From a candidate division KSB1 bacterium (GTDB taxonomy: Bacteria > Zhuqueibacterota > JdFR-76 > DREG01): a stretch of 64,000 bases of DNA. Every line of letters begins with the position of its first letter. Positions within the stretch are counted from its first letter, which is position 1. A program made the translations under genes and the position numbers. The notes under the pieces were generated by a model that saw only the letters and a program-made list of their open reading frames with translations, had not been told where the DNA came from and did no database searches. This document shows positions 36,475-47,868 of this stretch, one piece after another. Where the stretch lies: contig JADFJB010000002.1 in the NCBI GenBank assembly GCA_022566355.1, positions 60,320-124,319 of the forward strand, written 5' to 3'.

Positions 36475-38400
36475 ATGAGAATAAAGGTTAGTTTCTTATT
36501 ATTTGGTGGTATATTGGTCTGTTTACAAAGTGCTGCAATAGCTCAAAATGGTGGAGTGAATAGCATTTTTCACCAAGGAGTCGGCGCCCGTCAATCAGCT
36601 TTGGGTGGTGCGGTGGTTGCATATCCGCAAGATCCAACGACGATTTACTGGAACCCGGCTGGTTTGGAATACCTTCCGGAAAAAAGTATTTCTTTATATT
36701 ATACCACATTTTTAGGAGGCACTTCCTATCAATTTGTTGGATTTGCCTTTCCAACGTTGTATAATGGTACCTTCGGTGCAGGTGTTACTCGAATATCGGC
36801 AGATGGAATTATTGAACAAGGATCAACTTATTTGCAAAATGGACTTGGCGAATTTAGCTCTAACCAATCGGAATTCTATTTGTCTGGTGCTAAAATCATT
36901 CGTAACCTAATTTCAGTTGGAGTAAATATAAAACTACAGCATCATTCAATAAATGGGTTGTCCGATACCGGCATAGGTGGAGATTTATCGTTCATGTACC
37001 TTCCAGAGTTTGACAATTCACTATTGAGAAATATTCGCTTGGGATTAAATGTGCAAAATTTAGTATCTCCGATACTAAATCCCGGTGATGCGTCGGATAA
37101 GATTCCTACTCGATTGTTATTTGGCTTTGCCAAGCCTTTTTATTTAGGATTTGATCGAAATCCGCTGGTACTTTTGTTTAGTCTTGACCAAAACAAACAA
37201 CAAAGTATGGGATATCATACAGGCTTAGAATATACATATTTGGACAAAGGAATGGTTAGGTTTGGGCTTGATCAGAATGGTTTCGCATTTGGTGCAGGTA
37301 CTCTTTATAAACGAATCCAAATCGATTATACTTATGGTAAATTGACCGAATCCGCCTTTGGTGATAGCCATAAACTTTCCTTCTCAATTAATTTTGGTAA
37401 ATCTCGCGAAGAATTATTGCAAATTGCAGAACGGAAGCGCAATTTAGAAATTGCCAGTCAGGTTGAATTGGGTTTAGACCAGGAGCGGCAAAATACAATA
37501 GATAGGTTGCTGATTGAAGGAAGGCAAATATATAGCAATGCATCAACCGTTCTTGAATACATGGATGCGATCATTAAATTTAGCCAGGTTTTGGACCTTG
37601 ACAGCAACAATGCCGAAGCAGAGGAAAGATTGGCAGAATCCGACAAAAGAACTAGTGAACTTCGGCTAGCAGAACAACAAAAGATACTAAGTGCAATTGA
37701 GGACTCAAGAGTACAAAAAGAAACAATGAGAACACAAGCAAGAATTGATTCACTTACAAACCTTGGCCAATCCTTATTCAAGTCAGGCGGATATAATGCT
37801 GCAATTGAGCAATGGGATAAAGTGCTAGCAGAACGACCTGACGACCAGTTGGTTAAAGATATGATTGCAAGTGCACAGTCGGAATTAACGAAAAATGTGG
37901 ACAATCTTATTCGACGAGCAGATAACATGGCGAAGAACCAGGATTATGCCGGCGCAATAACGGTATTGGCTGGTGTTCAACTTTTAAGCCTGGGAAACGA
38001 AGAAGCGCTGAGACAACTTTCAATAAAGATCAACGGGTTAGAAAGACTCCTCAATGTCTCCAGTTATTATCAATCGGGATTAATTGCTTATACTGAGGAA
38101 AAATGGGTCGAAGCATTGAATAACTTTACGAAAGCAAATAGAATTAATAGTAACTACATGAATCTAAAACACTATTATACAGAGGCGGAGCGTAGAGTAA
38201 ATGCAAAGGATATGGCGATGACGCCTGAAATGGTAACGAAATACAAACAAGGATACGATCTCTATTTGGAAGTTCGACTTCAAGAGGCTATAGATATCTG
38301 GGAAGAATTGCTGATAGAACAACATTATAATAAACTGATAATCGAATTGATTGACAATGCTAATAAGCAATTGGAAAAACAAAAAAATATTAACAGGTAA
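36475..38400 (+). CDS. PorV-like outer-membrane barrel fused to a coiled coil and TPR domain
   Basis: 641 residues. A signal peptide ends near AIAQ-N (about 23). The next 300 residues match PorV/PorQ-type (UPF0164) barrels: GVGARQSALGGAVVA, YWNPAGLEYLP, alternating strands and GGDLSF-like turns. From about 325 a helical, charged region (ERKRNLEIASQVELGLDQER) leads into TPR-like helices (about 430-635). In type IX secretion, PorV escorts cargo, and here the gene directly follows a cargo-like giant. The C-terminal fusion is not part of ordinary PorV. No other Por genes are seen in this stretch, so secretion type is inferred. Confidence 0.75.
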   Translation: MRIKVSFLLFGGILVCLQSAAIAQNGGVNSIFHQGVGARQSALGGAVVAYPQDPTTIYWNPAGLEYLPEKSISLYYTTFLGGTSYQFVGFAFPTLYNGTFGAGVTRISADGIIEQGSTYLQNGLGEFSSNQSEFYLSGAKIIRNLISVGVNIKLQHHSINGLSDTGIGGDLSFMYLPEFDNSLLRNIRLGLNVQNLVSPILNPGDASDKIPTRLLFGFAKPFYLGFDRNPLVLLFSLDQNKQQSMGYHTGLEYTYLDKGMVRFGLDQNGFAFGAGTLYKRIQIDYTYGKLTESAFGDSHKLSFSINFGKSREELLQIAERKRNLEIASQVELGLDQERQNTIDRLLIEGRQIYSNASTVLEYMDAIIKFSQVLDLDSNNAEAEERLAESDKRTSELRLAEQQKILSAIEDSRVQKETMRTQARIDSLTNLGQSLFKSGGYNAAIEQWDKVLAERPDDQLVKDMIASAQSELTKNVDNLIRRADNMAKNQDYAGAITVLAGVQLLSLGNEEALRQLSIKINGLERLLNVSSYYQSGLIAYTEEKWVEALNNFTKANRINSNYMNLKHYYTEAERRVNAKDMAMTPEMVTKYKQGYDLYLEVRLQEAIDIWEELLIEQHYNKLIIELIDNANKQLEKQKNINR

Positions 38401-38412
38401 TGTACTAGTCTT

Positions 38413-41400
38413 GTGTTTAAATCAGTTGCTACAGAAGAAATTCAATTCCCTGCTGAGATAAATTCTCTCAAAAAGCTTCGAGATTTTGTAACGCGTATTG
38501 GTAAAAAATATAAACTTACCGATAAGATCATAAATTCTTTTAAACTCGCCGTTGACGAAGCCAGCACGAATATAATTCGGCATGCCTATCGCGATAAAAA
38601 AGGCCAAATAACCCTTCGAATCATCGTTCGTAAATATGATGTCACGGTCAGCCTCATTGACCAGGGGCGATATTTTGATCCTAAAAATGTAAAAGACCCG
38701 GACCTAAAGCGCTATGTTAACATAGGTAAAAAAGGCGGCTTAGGAATTTTCATGATCAGAAAATTAGTCGATGATGTTGATTACAGGCGCATTGAAAGAG
38801 GTAATGAACTCAGGTTAACCAATAGAAGAGAACGAAAAAAATCCAAGTTTTCATTACCTTCCTTTACCGGGTCGTTACGGGCCAAATATTTTTCCTTTGC
38901 AGCGGTTATTGTAAGTGCGATAATTGTAATTTATTACGTTTTCAATTTTATTACAATCAAAGGTCAAATCCTGGATGATGCTTATATTCGAATGCGTGAT
39001 AGATCAATTCCGTTTGCTGCGAATATATTGGATGAATATGTAAATCGTAGCGAATTTAATCCTGAGCTCTCAGCAAAAGCACAAGAGTATTGGAATCAGA
39101 ATCAAAACTTTATAAGATATGTGATTATAACAAATTTGAAGCATAAAATTGTAGGGTCTTCTAATCCCGGGTTGTTCACACCTGAATTAGATAATTTTAA
39201 TCCGCAAAATCCCAGGTTCAACGTTGATGAGTATATTCAAGTAGCAATGATAACCACGAATCAAGACTCTGTCCAGTCAGAGTATTTTATTGTTCGGCGG
39301 CCCATAATACCAAGGCGCTCAACAGACAATAAAGCCATAGGTAATACCTACATCCTTATTCCAACTGAGCCGATTTTTGCAGAGGTAAAAGAAGAGCAAG
39401 CCCTGGTTGTGCAATTTTTCTTTTTGGTTTTAGTAATCGCCAATGCAAGTGTTGGTGTATTAATTTTGCTTGTATTTATTCCATTGCAAAAGCTTTCTAC
39501 TTGGGTAAAAAGTATGGGAGAGGGGGATATCAAAGATCAGGTGGAAATTGATTCTTCCGATGAAATTGGTAAAATCGCACAGGCCTTCAGCGAAATTACA
39601 GATAAATTTCGAGAATCTCAAAAATCCCTTGTAGATCAGGAAAAAATTCAGCAAGAAATGCATTTGGCTAAAGAAATTCAGCAAACTCTTTTGCCTGCCG
39701 AGTTTCCGGAAATGGAAGGCTATGAAATCGCATCTTACTATGAATCAGCAAAAGAAGTAGGTGGAGATTATTACGATTTTGTTCAAATAGATCGTCATAG
39801 AATGGGTGTTGTGGTTGCTGATGTGTCTGGCAAAGGCGTTCCCGGCTCCCTGGTTATGACGATGATAAGAACAGCTCTCAGAACCGAAGCAAAAGGAAGA
39901 GGCTCTTCTGCAGATGTGCTTTCAAGGGTTAACCAATTCGTAATGGATGATATTCGCAAAGGAATGTTTGTTACACTTTTCTATATTATCCTGGATTCCA
40001 GAAGGAGAAGAATAACATTTGCGAGCGCCGGCCACAATCCCATGATCTTGCATCGGGAGTCTACAAAAAAAACCTATTATCTTAATCCTAAGGGATTCCC
40101 GGTTGGAATTTCATTGGGTGAAAATGATCTGTTTAAAAAATCCATAGTGGATGATACCATCCAATTAAGTAAGGGTGATATTATTTTATGCTATACGGAT
40201 GGTATTACCGAAGCAATGAATTCTAACCGAGAATTATTTGGAGAAGAAAGACTCCTGTCGGTAGTGAGAGAATATGGTCGTTTGAGTGCTAAACAGTTTG
40301 TTGAAAAATTGAATGAAGAAATTCTGTCCTTCACAGAAGGTCATATACAAAATGACGACATTTCGCTTGTAGTGATCAAAGAAAACATGAATCCGGATGA
40401 AGCGGAATTGGAGCGTGCTAAACAGGCCTACTATAAAACATTGGATGGAACATCCATTAAGGATGCCAGCCAGGAAGTAGGAATCGCGCTCACCACCTTT
40501 AATAATAAGTATAAAAAGCAGTTTGAAAAAATGGGGATTGATCGATTCAAGCATGAATTTGAAACGACTTCGGTTGAGGCAAAACATTTAAGTATCGAAG
40601 AGCAAACCAAAATCTATGATATTATAAGGAAAACGCCTGTTTGGGGTCCGAAGCGAATTAGTGAGCAATTAGAAACAGAAGAATATGGATTTACAAAAAT
40701 GTTACCTTGGCGAATCTATGATGAACTGGTTCGAAAACGATTGAATACGAAGCAGCTTCGAGAAGCCTATGTGGCTAGAGGTGATAATAAAAAGCGAATG
40801 AAACCGCCAGGAACACCGATGTTAACCCTAGATGGTCGGATTTTAGTCGAAGAATATATGGAACCCCCAATAACTTCTCCTGTTACACCGGTAGAAGTAA
40901 AACCAAAAGAACCAGAGAAAGAAGTTGTTGAACAAAAGCCAACTAAAGAAGAAATTGATAAAAAGAAACCGAAGAGTAAAAAAAGAATTCCTCTCGAAGA
41001 TGCCGAGGTTTCTGATTATGTCCTCAAAGATATTGTAGAATTATTAGATAAAAACATAGAAGACGACTATAGCAAGGAAGTTAAGGAAGCATCGGAAGAG
41101 CAAACTGAAATAGAGACAACCAATGAACCGATGTCCATTTCTGCGATAGATGAAAGTAATAGTGAAGAGAATCCATCTGAAGTCGGTACCGATGTAAAAG
41201 ATTTACTTGATAATTTGGAATATGACGAACCAAAAAATGAGCCGGATGAAGATATAGATTTTTCCGATTTGTCGACGGAGGAATATACAAAAGAATTATT
41301 TGATGATCGGTCAAACGGTGACGAACAGGATGACCTGGAGCCAGAAGAATCGATAGCAGAAGTTTCAGAATTAACTGATTTACAAGATGAGGAGTCTTCG

Positions 41401-42306
41401 GAACATACGCAACGCGTAGAAGAAACAGAAGAAACTGCAAAACAGGTTCTGGAAACCTTATCTGCTAAAATTGAAGGTGATGCAGACATTGATGATTCAA
41501 TAAGCGCGAGTGAAGATGAAGAATTTATAGAATTAATTTCTGCAGATGCAGACATTGAACAAGTAGATGTAATTGAGCAATCAAGTGAAGAGTCGACCAA
41601 GGAATTAACAAAAAATACAATTAATGAGCCAATTGAAGAATCTATTGTTGATAGCAGCGATTCAGAACTTCAGCAAGAAAATAAAAGTGATATTGTCAAG
41701 GTTTCAAAAAGTCCCGAAGAAATATTTGATGAATTATCTGTGAAAGTTGACGAGGAAGAAAATAAATTAGAGGAAGTAATTTCGTTAAATGAAACCCCCA
41801 AATTGGACGAAAACAAGATAGATGATATATTTAACATGGTTTCGGAAGACGAAGAAATTAGTCTTGATAGCAAAGAGTTTGCTTCAGAATTCCCAAAAGA
41901 AGAAAATACAGAGGTAGTCAAAAAGGAAGCTGATTCAGTTGAAGAAAAAAAGCAAAAAATGATTATTGTTGGTGGTCATTATTATATGCAAAAAAAATAT
42001 GAAAAAGCTATTTCCGTATTCCAAAGAATTATCGATAAGTATCCAAATACCATTGAAGCCTATTACAATTTGGGGAATTCCTATTTTCGGATCAACAAGT
42101 GGAATGAGGCGCGGGATGCATATGAAGCAGCCTGTGAGCTTGACCCGACCTTTCTGGATGCAATGGAAAATTTGGGTGTGATATATGCAAATCAAAAGGA
42201 ATTTCATAGGGCTATCGATATTTGGGGCAAAATTTTGGAATACGACCCCAAACGTGTAGACTTGAAAAAAAACATTGAAAAAGCAGTAAAACTAAATGCG
42301 GGATAA
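38413..42306 (+). CDS. Membrane partner-switching protein: HATPase, sensor, HAMP, SpoIIE phosphatase, small helical domain, acidic linker, TPR
   Basis: 1297 residues, GTG start. An RsbW-like HATPase (about 1-135) has an N box DEASTNIIRHAY (about 46-57), DQGRYFDP and GGLGIFMI. A transmembrane helix (about 159-182), an extracytoplasmic sensor (about 185-328), a second helix (about 330-356) and a HAMP-like stretch (about 357-402) follow. The SpoIIE PP2C phosphatase is at about 420-656, with GGDYYDF, VADVSGKG, YTDGITEA and NDDISLVV, i.e. all metal-binding acidic motifs. Then come a helical region with FTK..PWRIYDEL (about 730-795), about 350 residues of very acidic linker, and TPRs (about 1180-1293). 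It probably controls phosphorylation of the STAS protein next door. Having kinase-like and phosphatase modules in one chain is unusual. Confidence 0.85.
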   Translation: MFKSVATEEIQFPAEINSLKKLRDFVTRIGKKYKLTDKIINSFKLAVDEASTNIIRHAYRDKKGQITLRIIVRKYDVTVSLIDQGRYFDPKNVKDPDLKRYVNIGKKGGLGIFMIRKLVDDVDYRRIERGNELRLTNRRERKKSKFSLPSFTGSLRAKYFSFAAVIVSAIIVIYYVFNFITIKGQILDDAYIRMRDRSIPFAANILDEYVNRSEFNPELSAKAQEYWNQNQNFIRYVIITNLKHKIVGSSNPGLFTPELDNFNPQNPRFNVDEYIQVAMITTNQDSVQSEYFIVRRPIIPRRSTDNKAIGNTYILIPTEPIFAEVKEEQALVVQFFFLVLVIANASVGVLILLVFIPLQKLSTWVKSMGEGDIKDQVEIDSSDEIGKIAQAFSEITDKFRESQKSLVDQEKIQQEMHLAKEIQQTLLPAEFPEMEGYEIASYYESAKEVGGDYYDFVQIDRHRMGVVVADVSGKGVPGSLVMTMIRTALRTEAKGRGSSADVLSRVNQFVMDDIRKGMFVTLFYIILDSRRRRITFASAGHNPMILHRESTKKTYYLNPKGFPVGISLGENDLFKKSIVDDTIQLSKGDIILCYTDGITEAMNSNRELFGEERLLSVVREYGRLSAKQFVEKLNEEILSFTEGHIQNDDISLVVIKENMNPDEAELERAKQAYYKTLDGTSIKDASQEVGIALTTFNNKYKKQFEKMGIDRFKHEFETTSVEAKHLSIEEQTKIYDIIRKTPVWGPKRISEQLETEEYGFTKMLPWRIYDELVRKRLNTKQLREAYVARGDNKKRMKPPGTPMLTLDGRILVEEYMEPPITSPVTPVEVKPKEPEKEVVEQKPTKEEIDKKKPKSKKRIPLEDAEVSDYVLKDIVELLDKNIEDDYSKEVKEASEEQTEIETTNEPMSISAIDESNSEENPSEVGTDVKDLLDNLEYDEPKNEPDEDIDFSDLSTEEYTKELFDDRSNGDEQDDLEPEESIAEVSELTDLQDEESSEHTQRVEETEETAKQVLETLSAKIEGDADIDDSISASEDEEFIELISADADIEQVDVIEQSSEESTKELTKNTINEPIEESIVDSSDSELQQENKSDIVKVSKSPEEIFDELSVKVDEEENKLEEVISLNETPKLDENKIDDIFNMVSEDEEISLDSKEFASEFPKEENTEVVKKEADSVEEKKQKMIIVGGHYYMQKKYEKAISVFQRIIDKYPNTIEAYYNLGNSYFRINKWNEARDAYEAACELDPTFLDAMENLGVIYANQKEFHRAIDIWGKILEYDPKRVDLKKNIEKAVKLNAG

Positions 42307-42354
42307 AAATAAATTATGATGAAATTATGATACATTATTCAGCTTTAAAATTAA

Positions 42355-42383
42355 TTGATATTTGGCCTTAAATCGGCTATATT
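42355..42383 (+). promoter_or_regulatory. Sigma-70-type promoter of the STAS gene
   Basis: TTGATA (42355-42360), 17 nt, TATATT (42378-42383), with AAAGGAG about 10 nt before the ATG at 42417. The STAS gene can therefore be expressed apart from the large signalling gene upstream. Confidence 0.75.
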
Positions 42384-42416
42384 TGCGCATTAAATATTAG
42401 GATAAAGGAGAGTTAT

Positions 42417-43097
42417 ATGGAAGGAATCCAAGTATCCGTTTCAAAGGTTGGCCCTCAAGACAAGATCTCCCAAATAAAAGTCGGAGGGTATATTGATACC
42501 ACAACATCGGCTGAAGTGGAGCGTGCTCTGGATGGACTAGTGAGAAAAGGTGACTATAATATTATCATAGAACTGGGCAACGTAGATTATATTAGTAGCG
42601 CGGGCTGGGGAATTTTTATTAGTGAAATCAAAGGAATTCGAGAGCGGGGCGGCGATCTTAAGCTTGCAAACATGATCCCCGATGTTTATGAAGTTTTTGA
42701 ACTGCTTGAATTCCATTATATTCTCAGGGCTTACGACACTATTGAAGAAGCCTCCAGAGATTTCAATTTGAATTCTGATAAATCATTACAGGATCCAGAC
42801 ACAATTGATCAAGTAGATGATGCTAACTATGACGATTTAGAAAAACAAGCAAAGCAAGAACCTGCTGCCAAAAGTGTTTCTGCTCCCTCCATAAATTCAA
42901 CTGAGGATAAGATCAAGAAAATCATTATCGACAATCCCGATTTAGGTTTTCTTGAGATTAAAAAAACATTAAATTCCGAGATTTATAATTTCACGAAAAT
43001 TGGTGTAATAGATACTTGGAAATACTTAAAAAAAATGGGGCTCACGTCCAAAAAGAAAAGAATGGAATTCTTTAAGAGCAAGGCGTTTCAAACCTAG
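42417..43097 (+). CDS. STAS-domain anti-sigma-factor antagonist with C-terminal extension
   Basis: 226 residues. Residues about 5-110 form a STAS domain of the RsbV/SpoIIAA class, with the phosphorylatable serine region VDYISSAGWGIF (Ser about 60-61). A polar linker (about 120-160) leads to a 60-residue C-terminal domain (about 164-226). That domain resembles the region at about 730-795 of the neighbouring signalling protein: IIIDNPDLGFLEIKKTL then FTKIG and WKYLKKMGL here, IIRKTPVWGPKRISEQL then FTKML and YDELVRKRL there. The partner is presumably the HATPase/phosphatase protein upstream; the output regulator is unknown. It has its own promoter. Confidence 0.88.
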   Translation: MEGIQVSVSKVGPQDKISQIKVGGYIDTTTSAEVERALDGLVRKGDYNIIIELGNVDYISSAGWGIFISEIKGIRERGGDLKLANMIPDVYEVFELLEFHYILRAYDTIEEASRDFNLNSDKSLQDPDTIDQVDDANYDDLEKQAKQEPAAKSVSAPSINSTEDKIKKIIIDNPDLGFLEIKKTLNSEIYNFTKIGVIDTWKYLKKMGLTSKKKRMEFFKSKAFQT

Positions 43098-43136
43098 ATA
43101 CCACTTCTTTTATAGTATTTTTCCCGCGAATCTTAA

Positions 43137-43180
43137 AAAGTGACAAACCTGGATTTATAGTATCTGGAATTTGTCGCTTT
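43137..43180 (+). terminator. Hairpin after the STAS gene, possible terminator
   Basis: An 11-bp stem AAAGTGACAAA (43137-43147) with TTTGTCGCTTT (43170-43180), one G-T pair, 22-nt loop. It lies 40 bp after the stop. No T run follows, so termination is uncertain. Confidence 0.45.
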
Positions 43181-43248
43181 CTCCAGAACCTTGCTAATAG
43201 GTTTGAATTTAAGGTGAAAATTTTTATTATTCTGTTAATTTCGTTAGG

Positions 43249-43282
43249 CCGGCTACTTTTTCCTTAATTACCGGCTACTTTT
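43249..43282 (+). repeat. 12-bp direct repeat, 22-bp period, in the icd leader
   Basis: CCGGCTACTTTT occurs at 43249-43260 and again at 43271-43282, both preceded by related T/A sequence. The second copy ends 5 bp before the icd ribosome site. Two copies on one face of the helix suggest a regulator site or an mRNA leader element. Confidence 0.55.
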
Positions 43283-43300
43283 ATTTCAGGAGTGATTGTT

Positions 43301-44551
43301 GTGAATAATTATCAAAAAATTCAAATACCTGATTATGGTGAGAAAATAACTTATAGTAACGGTAGCCTGCATGTACCCTCAAATCCATGTATTCCATTTA
43401 TCGAAGGAGATGGCATTGGCCCCGATATTAGGGCAGCTTCAAAAAGAGTTTTTGATTCTGCTATAAAAAAAGCCTATGCAGGTGAGCGATCCATAGTCTG
43501 GATAGAGATTTATGCCGGGGAAAAGGCACAGCAGCTTTACAATGAATGGCTTCCGAAGGAGACTATTCAGGCGATAAGGGATTTTGTCGTAGCTATTAAG
43601 GGCCCGCTTACTACACCGGTGGGTGGTGGTTTCAGAAGTCTTAACGTATCTCTCAGGCAAATTCTAGATCTTTATGCATGTGTGCGACCCGTTAAATATT
43701 ACCCGGGTGTCCCAAGTCCCGTTAAGCATCCAGAGAACATGGATATGGTAATCTATAGAGAAAACACGGAAGATGTGTATGCCGGAATTGAATGGCGCGA
43801 AGGAACGGATGACGCAAAGAAAGTCATTGATTTCTTGAATAATGAGATGAATTGTTCTGTCAGGGAAGATTCGGGAGTTGGAGTAAAACCGGTCAGTATT
43901 ACGGGCTCCAAGCGGTTAATTCGTAAAGCGATTCGCCATGCCATCGACTTCAGGCGTGATAATGTCACATTAATGCATAAGGGGAATATCATGAAATTTA
44001 CAGAAGGAGCTTTTCGTGATTGGGGCTATGAGTTGGCAAAAGATGAATTTCTGGATGAGGTAATCAGCGAAGATGAATTATGGACTAAATATAATGGTAA
44101 ACCACCGGAAGGTAAAATTGTAATAAAAGATCGCATTGCCGACAGTATGTTTCAACAAATCTTAACCAGAACGAAAGAGTATGATATCATAGCAACAACG
44201 AATTTGAATGGAGATTATTTATCCGATGCTTGCGCTGCTCAGGTCGGTGGATTGGGTATGGCACCAGGAGCAAATTTAGGTGATTCGATTGGACTCTTCG
44301 AGGCTACGCATGGAACTGCACCCAAATATGCCGGTCAAGACAAGGTTAATCCGGGCTCTATAATTTTATCCGGTGTTATGATGTTACAGTATTTGGGTTG
44401 GGTCGAAGCTGCTGAACTCATTGAAAAAGCATTATCGTTAAGCATACAGCAAAAACGTGTTACTTATGATCTGGAAAGACAAATTGAGGGAGCCACCTTG
44501 TTAAGTTGTTCCGAATATGGAACCGCTATTATAGAAAACATGGATGTTTGA
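43301..44551 (+). CDS. icd: Isocitrate dehydrogenase, NADP-type
   Basis: 416 residues from the preferred GTG. TCA-cycle enzyme making 2-oxoglutarate. Signatures: [11 protein letters not shown], the substrate loop PSPVKHPE (with the serine that is phosphorylated in Escherichia coli), [34 protein letters not shown], and [18 protein letters not shown], whose Lys-Tyr pair marks NADP preference. AGGAG at 43288-43292 lies 8 nt before GTG 43301. The in-frame GTG at 43292 overlaps that site, so it is unlikely. A duplicated 12-bp motif sits just upstream. The stop overlaps the next start by one base. Confidence 0.96.
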   Translation: MNNYQKIQIPDYGEKITYSNGSLHVPSNPCIPFIEGDGIGPDIRAASKRVFDSAIKKAYAGERSIVWIEIYAGEKAQQLYNEWLPKETIQAIRDFVVAIKGPLTTPVGGGFRSLNVSLRQILDLYACVRPVKYYPGVPSPVKHPENMDMVIYRENTEDVYAGIEWREGTDDAKKVIDFLNNEMNCSVREDSGVGVKPVSITGSKRLIRKAIRHAIDFRRDNVTLMHKGNIMKFTEGAFRDWGYELAKDEFLDEVISEDELWTKYNGKPPEGKIVIKDRIADSMFQQILTRTKEYDIIATTNLNGDYLSDACAAQVGGLGMAPGANLGDSIGLFEATHGTAPKYAGQDKVNPGSIILSGVMMLQYLGWVEAAELIEKALSLSIQQKRVTYDLERQIEGATLLSCSEYGTAIIENMDV

Positions 44552-44958
44552 TGAATGCAAATCCATCCCTAAGGATGATTGCTTTTTTAGTTGATTTACT
44601 GATTTACGTAGCCATTTGGGTGTTTTTGTTTTTCAATTTACACCTGGGCGACTATCTCTCCTGGTTATTGGCGAGTGGTTATTTACTTGTAAAAGATGGA
44701 TTATTACATGGTCAGTCCCTCGGTAAAGTACTTGTTAGATTACGCGTGGTTAATGTAAAGAAAGAGCCGATATCCTTGATGGATTCCCTAAAAAGGAATG
44801 GAATTTTAGTGATACCCAATTTCGTTCGTTTCCTGCCTTTTTGGGGCAGCTTTCTTTTGATTGTCCTTTATTTGCTTGAGTGCTATTTAATGTACACACA
44901 ACCGGATGGTAAAAGATGGGGTGACCAATTTTCTCAAACAACAGTAGTCCAGGTATAA
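44551..44958 (+). CDS. RDD-family membrane protein
   Basis: 135 residues with three to four hydrophobic helices. The first has the RDD-like pattern SLRMIAFLVDLLIYV (Arg, then Asp within the first helix), followed by LVKDGLLHGQSLGKVLVRLRVV, which is diagnostic of the family. Function of most members is unknown; some take part in ion transport. The ATG overlaps the icd stop by one base (TGATG-type junction), so translation is likely coupled. A longer in-frame start inside icd is rejected because that stretch is coding in the other frame. Confidence 0.82.
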   Translation: MNANPSLRMIAFLVDLLIYVAIWVFLFFNLHLGDYLSWLLASGYLLVKDGLLHGQSLGKVLVRLRVVNVKKEPISLMDSLKRNGILVIPNFVRFLPFWGSFLLIVLYLLECYLMYTQPDGKRWGDQFSQTTVVQV

Positions 44959-44991
44959 TAAGAAGATTTATGAAAACCGGATGGACTACTG
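44942..44991 (+). other. Long-stem hairpin spanning the end of the RDD gene
   Basis: Perfect 10-bp inverted repeat CAGTAGTCCA (44942-44951) and TGGACTACTG (44982-44991), 30-nt loop, with GGT/ACC able to extend it inside. It covers the last codons and stop. It may end transcription or protect the icd-RDD mRNA. No clean T run follows. The remaining gap to obgE at 45248 shows no convincing promoter. Confidence 0.5.
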
Positions 44992-45205
44992 AATAGTTCG
45001 ATTTTACTAGGGAATCCCCCAATATGTTGTCAACCGTGAAGAATCTTGTTAAATTACGGAATGTTACATGATGTTGAAATAAATCCCCTTCGACGGATTC
45101 AGGACGCAGTCTCTTGAATAATATTTAATTCGCATAAAAATATGTGAAAACAATTTGATTTTTCCACAGTCTTGGTTAACTGGGGTTACAATCGGATAAC
45201 ATTAA

Positions 45206-47334
<2,129 letters not shown>

Positions 47335-47461
47335 GAGGATAAACCGCATAGACGTTAAAAGCGCGAAGATGAAGCAAAATGTGTCAGTTAACCCGAAAAT
47401 GAATGATAACTTATTCCCCAATATTACAATAAGTTCTAGCCTCAGTTAGATCAGAAACGTA

Positions 47462-47490
47462 TTGAAATCGAAAAAAAAAACACTTATATT
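47462..47490 (+). promoter_or_regulatory. Promoter of the tRNA-Ser cluster
   Basis: TTGAAA (47462-47467), 17 nt including an A10 tract, TATATT (47485-47490), 33 bp before the first tRNA. The poly-A spacer may add curvature. The rest of the dprA-tRNA gap shows nothing. Confidence 0.75.
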
Positions 47491-47522
47491 TAATCCCGCT
47501 CTTTTTAAAAAGGATCTAAAAA

Positions 47523-47612
<90 letters not shown>

Positions 47613-47655
47613 TTTTAATTTGACATTGTTTATTGAAATAGGCTTTGAAAGCTTC

Positions 47656-47739
47656 GGAGGGCTAGTCCTAATTGGTAAGGCGGCGGTCTTGAAAATCGCT
47701 GGGCGCAAGCCCTTGGGGGTTCGAGTCCCTCGCCCTCCG
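47656..47739 (+). tRNA. tRNA-Ser (TGA)
   Basis: Acceptor GGAGGGC with GCCCTCC (47732-47738), discriminator G. The anticodon loop is CTTGAAA, anticodon TGA. The variable arm is GGGCGCAAGCCC. CCA is not encoded, unlike the first copy. Confidence 0.94.
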
Positions 47740-47755
47740 CAAAGAACCAAAAACT

Positions 47756-47842
47756 GGAGAGGTGGCCGAGTGGCTTAAGGTGGCGGCCTGCTAAGTCGTT
47801 GTAGGCGAAAGTCTACCGTGGGTTCGAATCCCACCCTCTCCG
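47756..47842 (+). tRNA. tRNA-Ser (GCT)
   Basis: Acceptor GGAGAGG with CCTCTCC (47835-47841), discriminator G. The anticodon loop is CTGCTAA, anticodon GCT. Its last 48 bases match the first tRNA-Ser at 47 positions. CCA is not encoded. Confidence 0.95.
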
Positions 47843-47868
47843 CTTATCCAAATCCCAATATTATCGGC

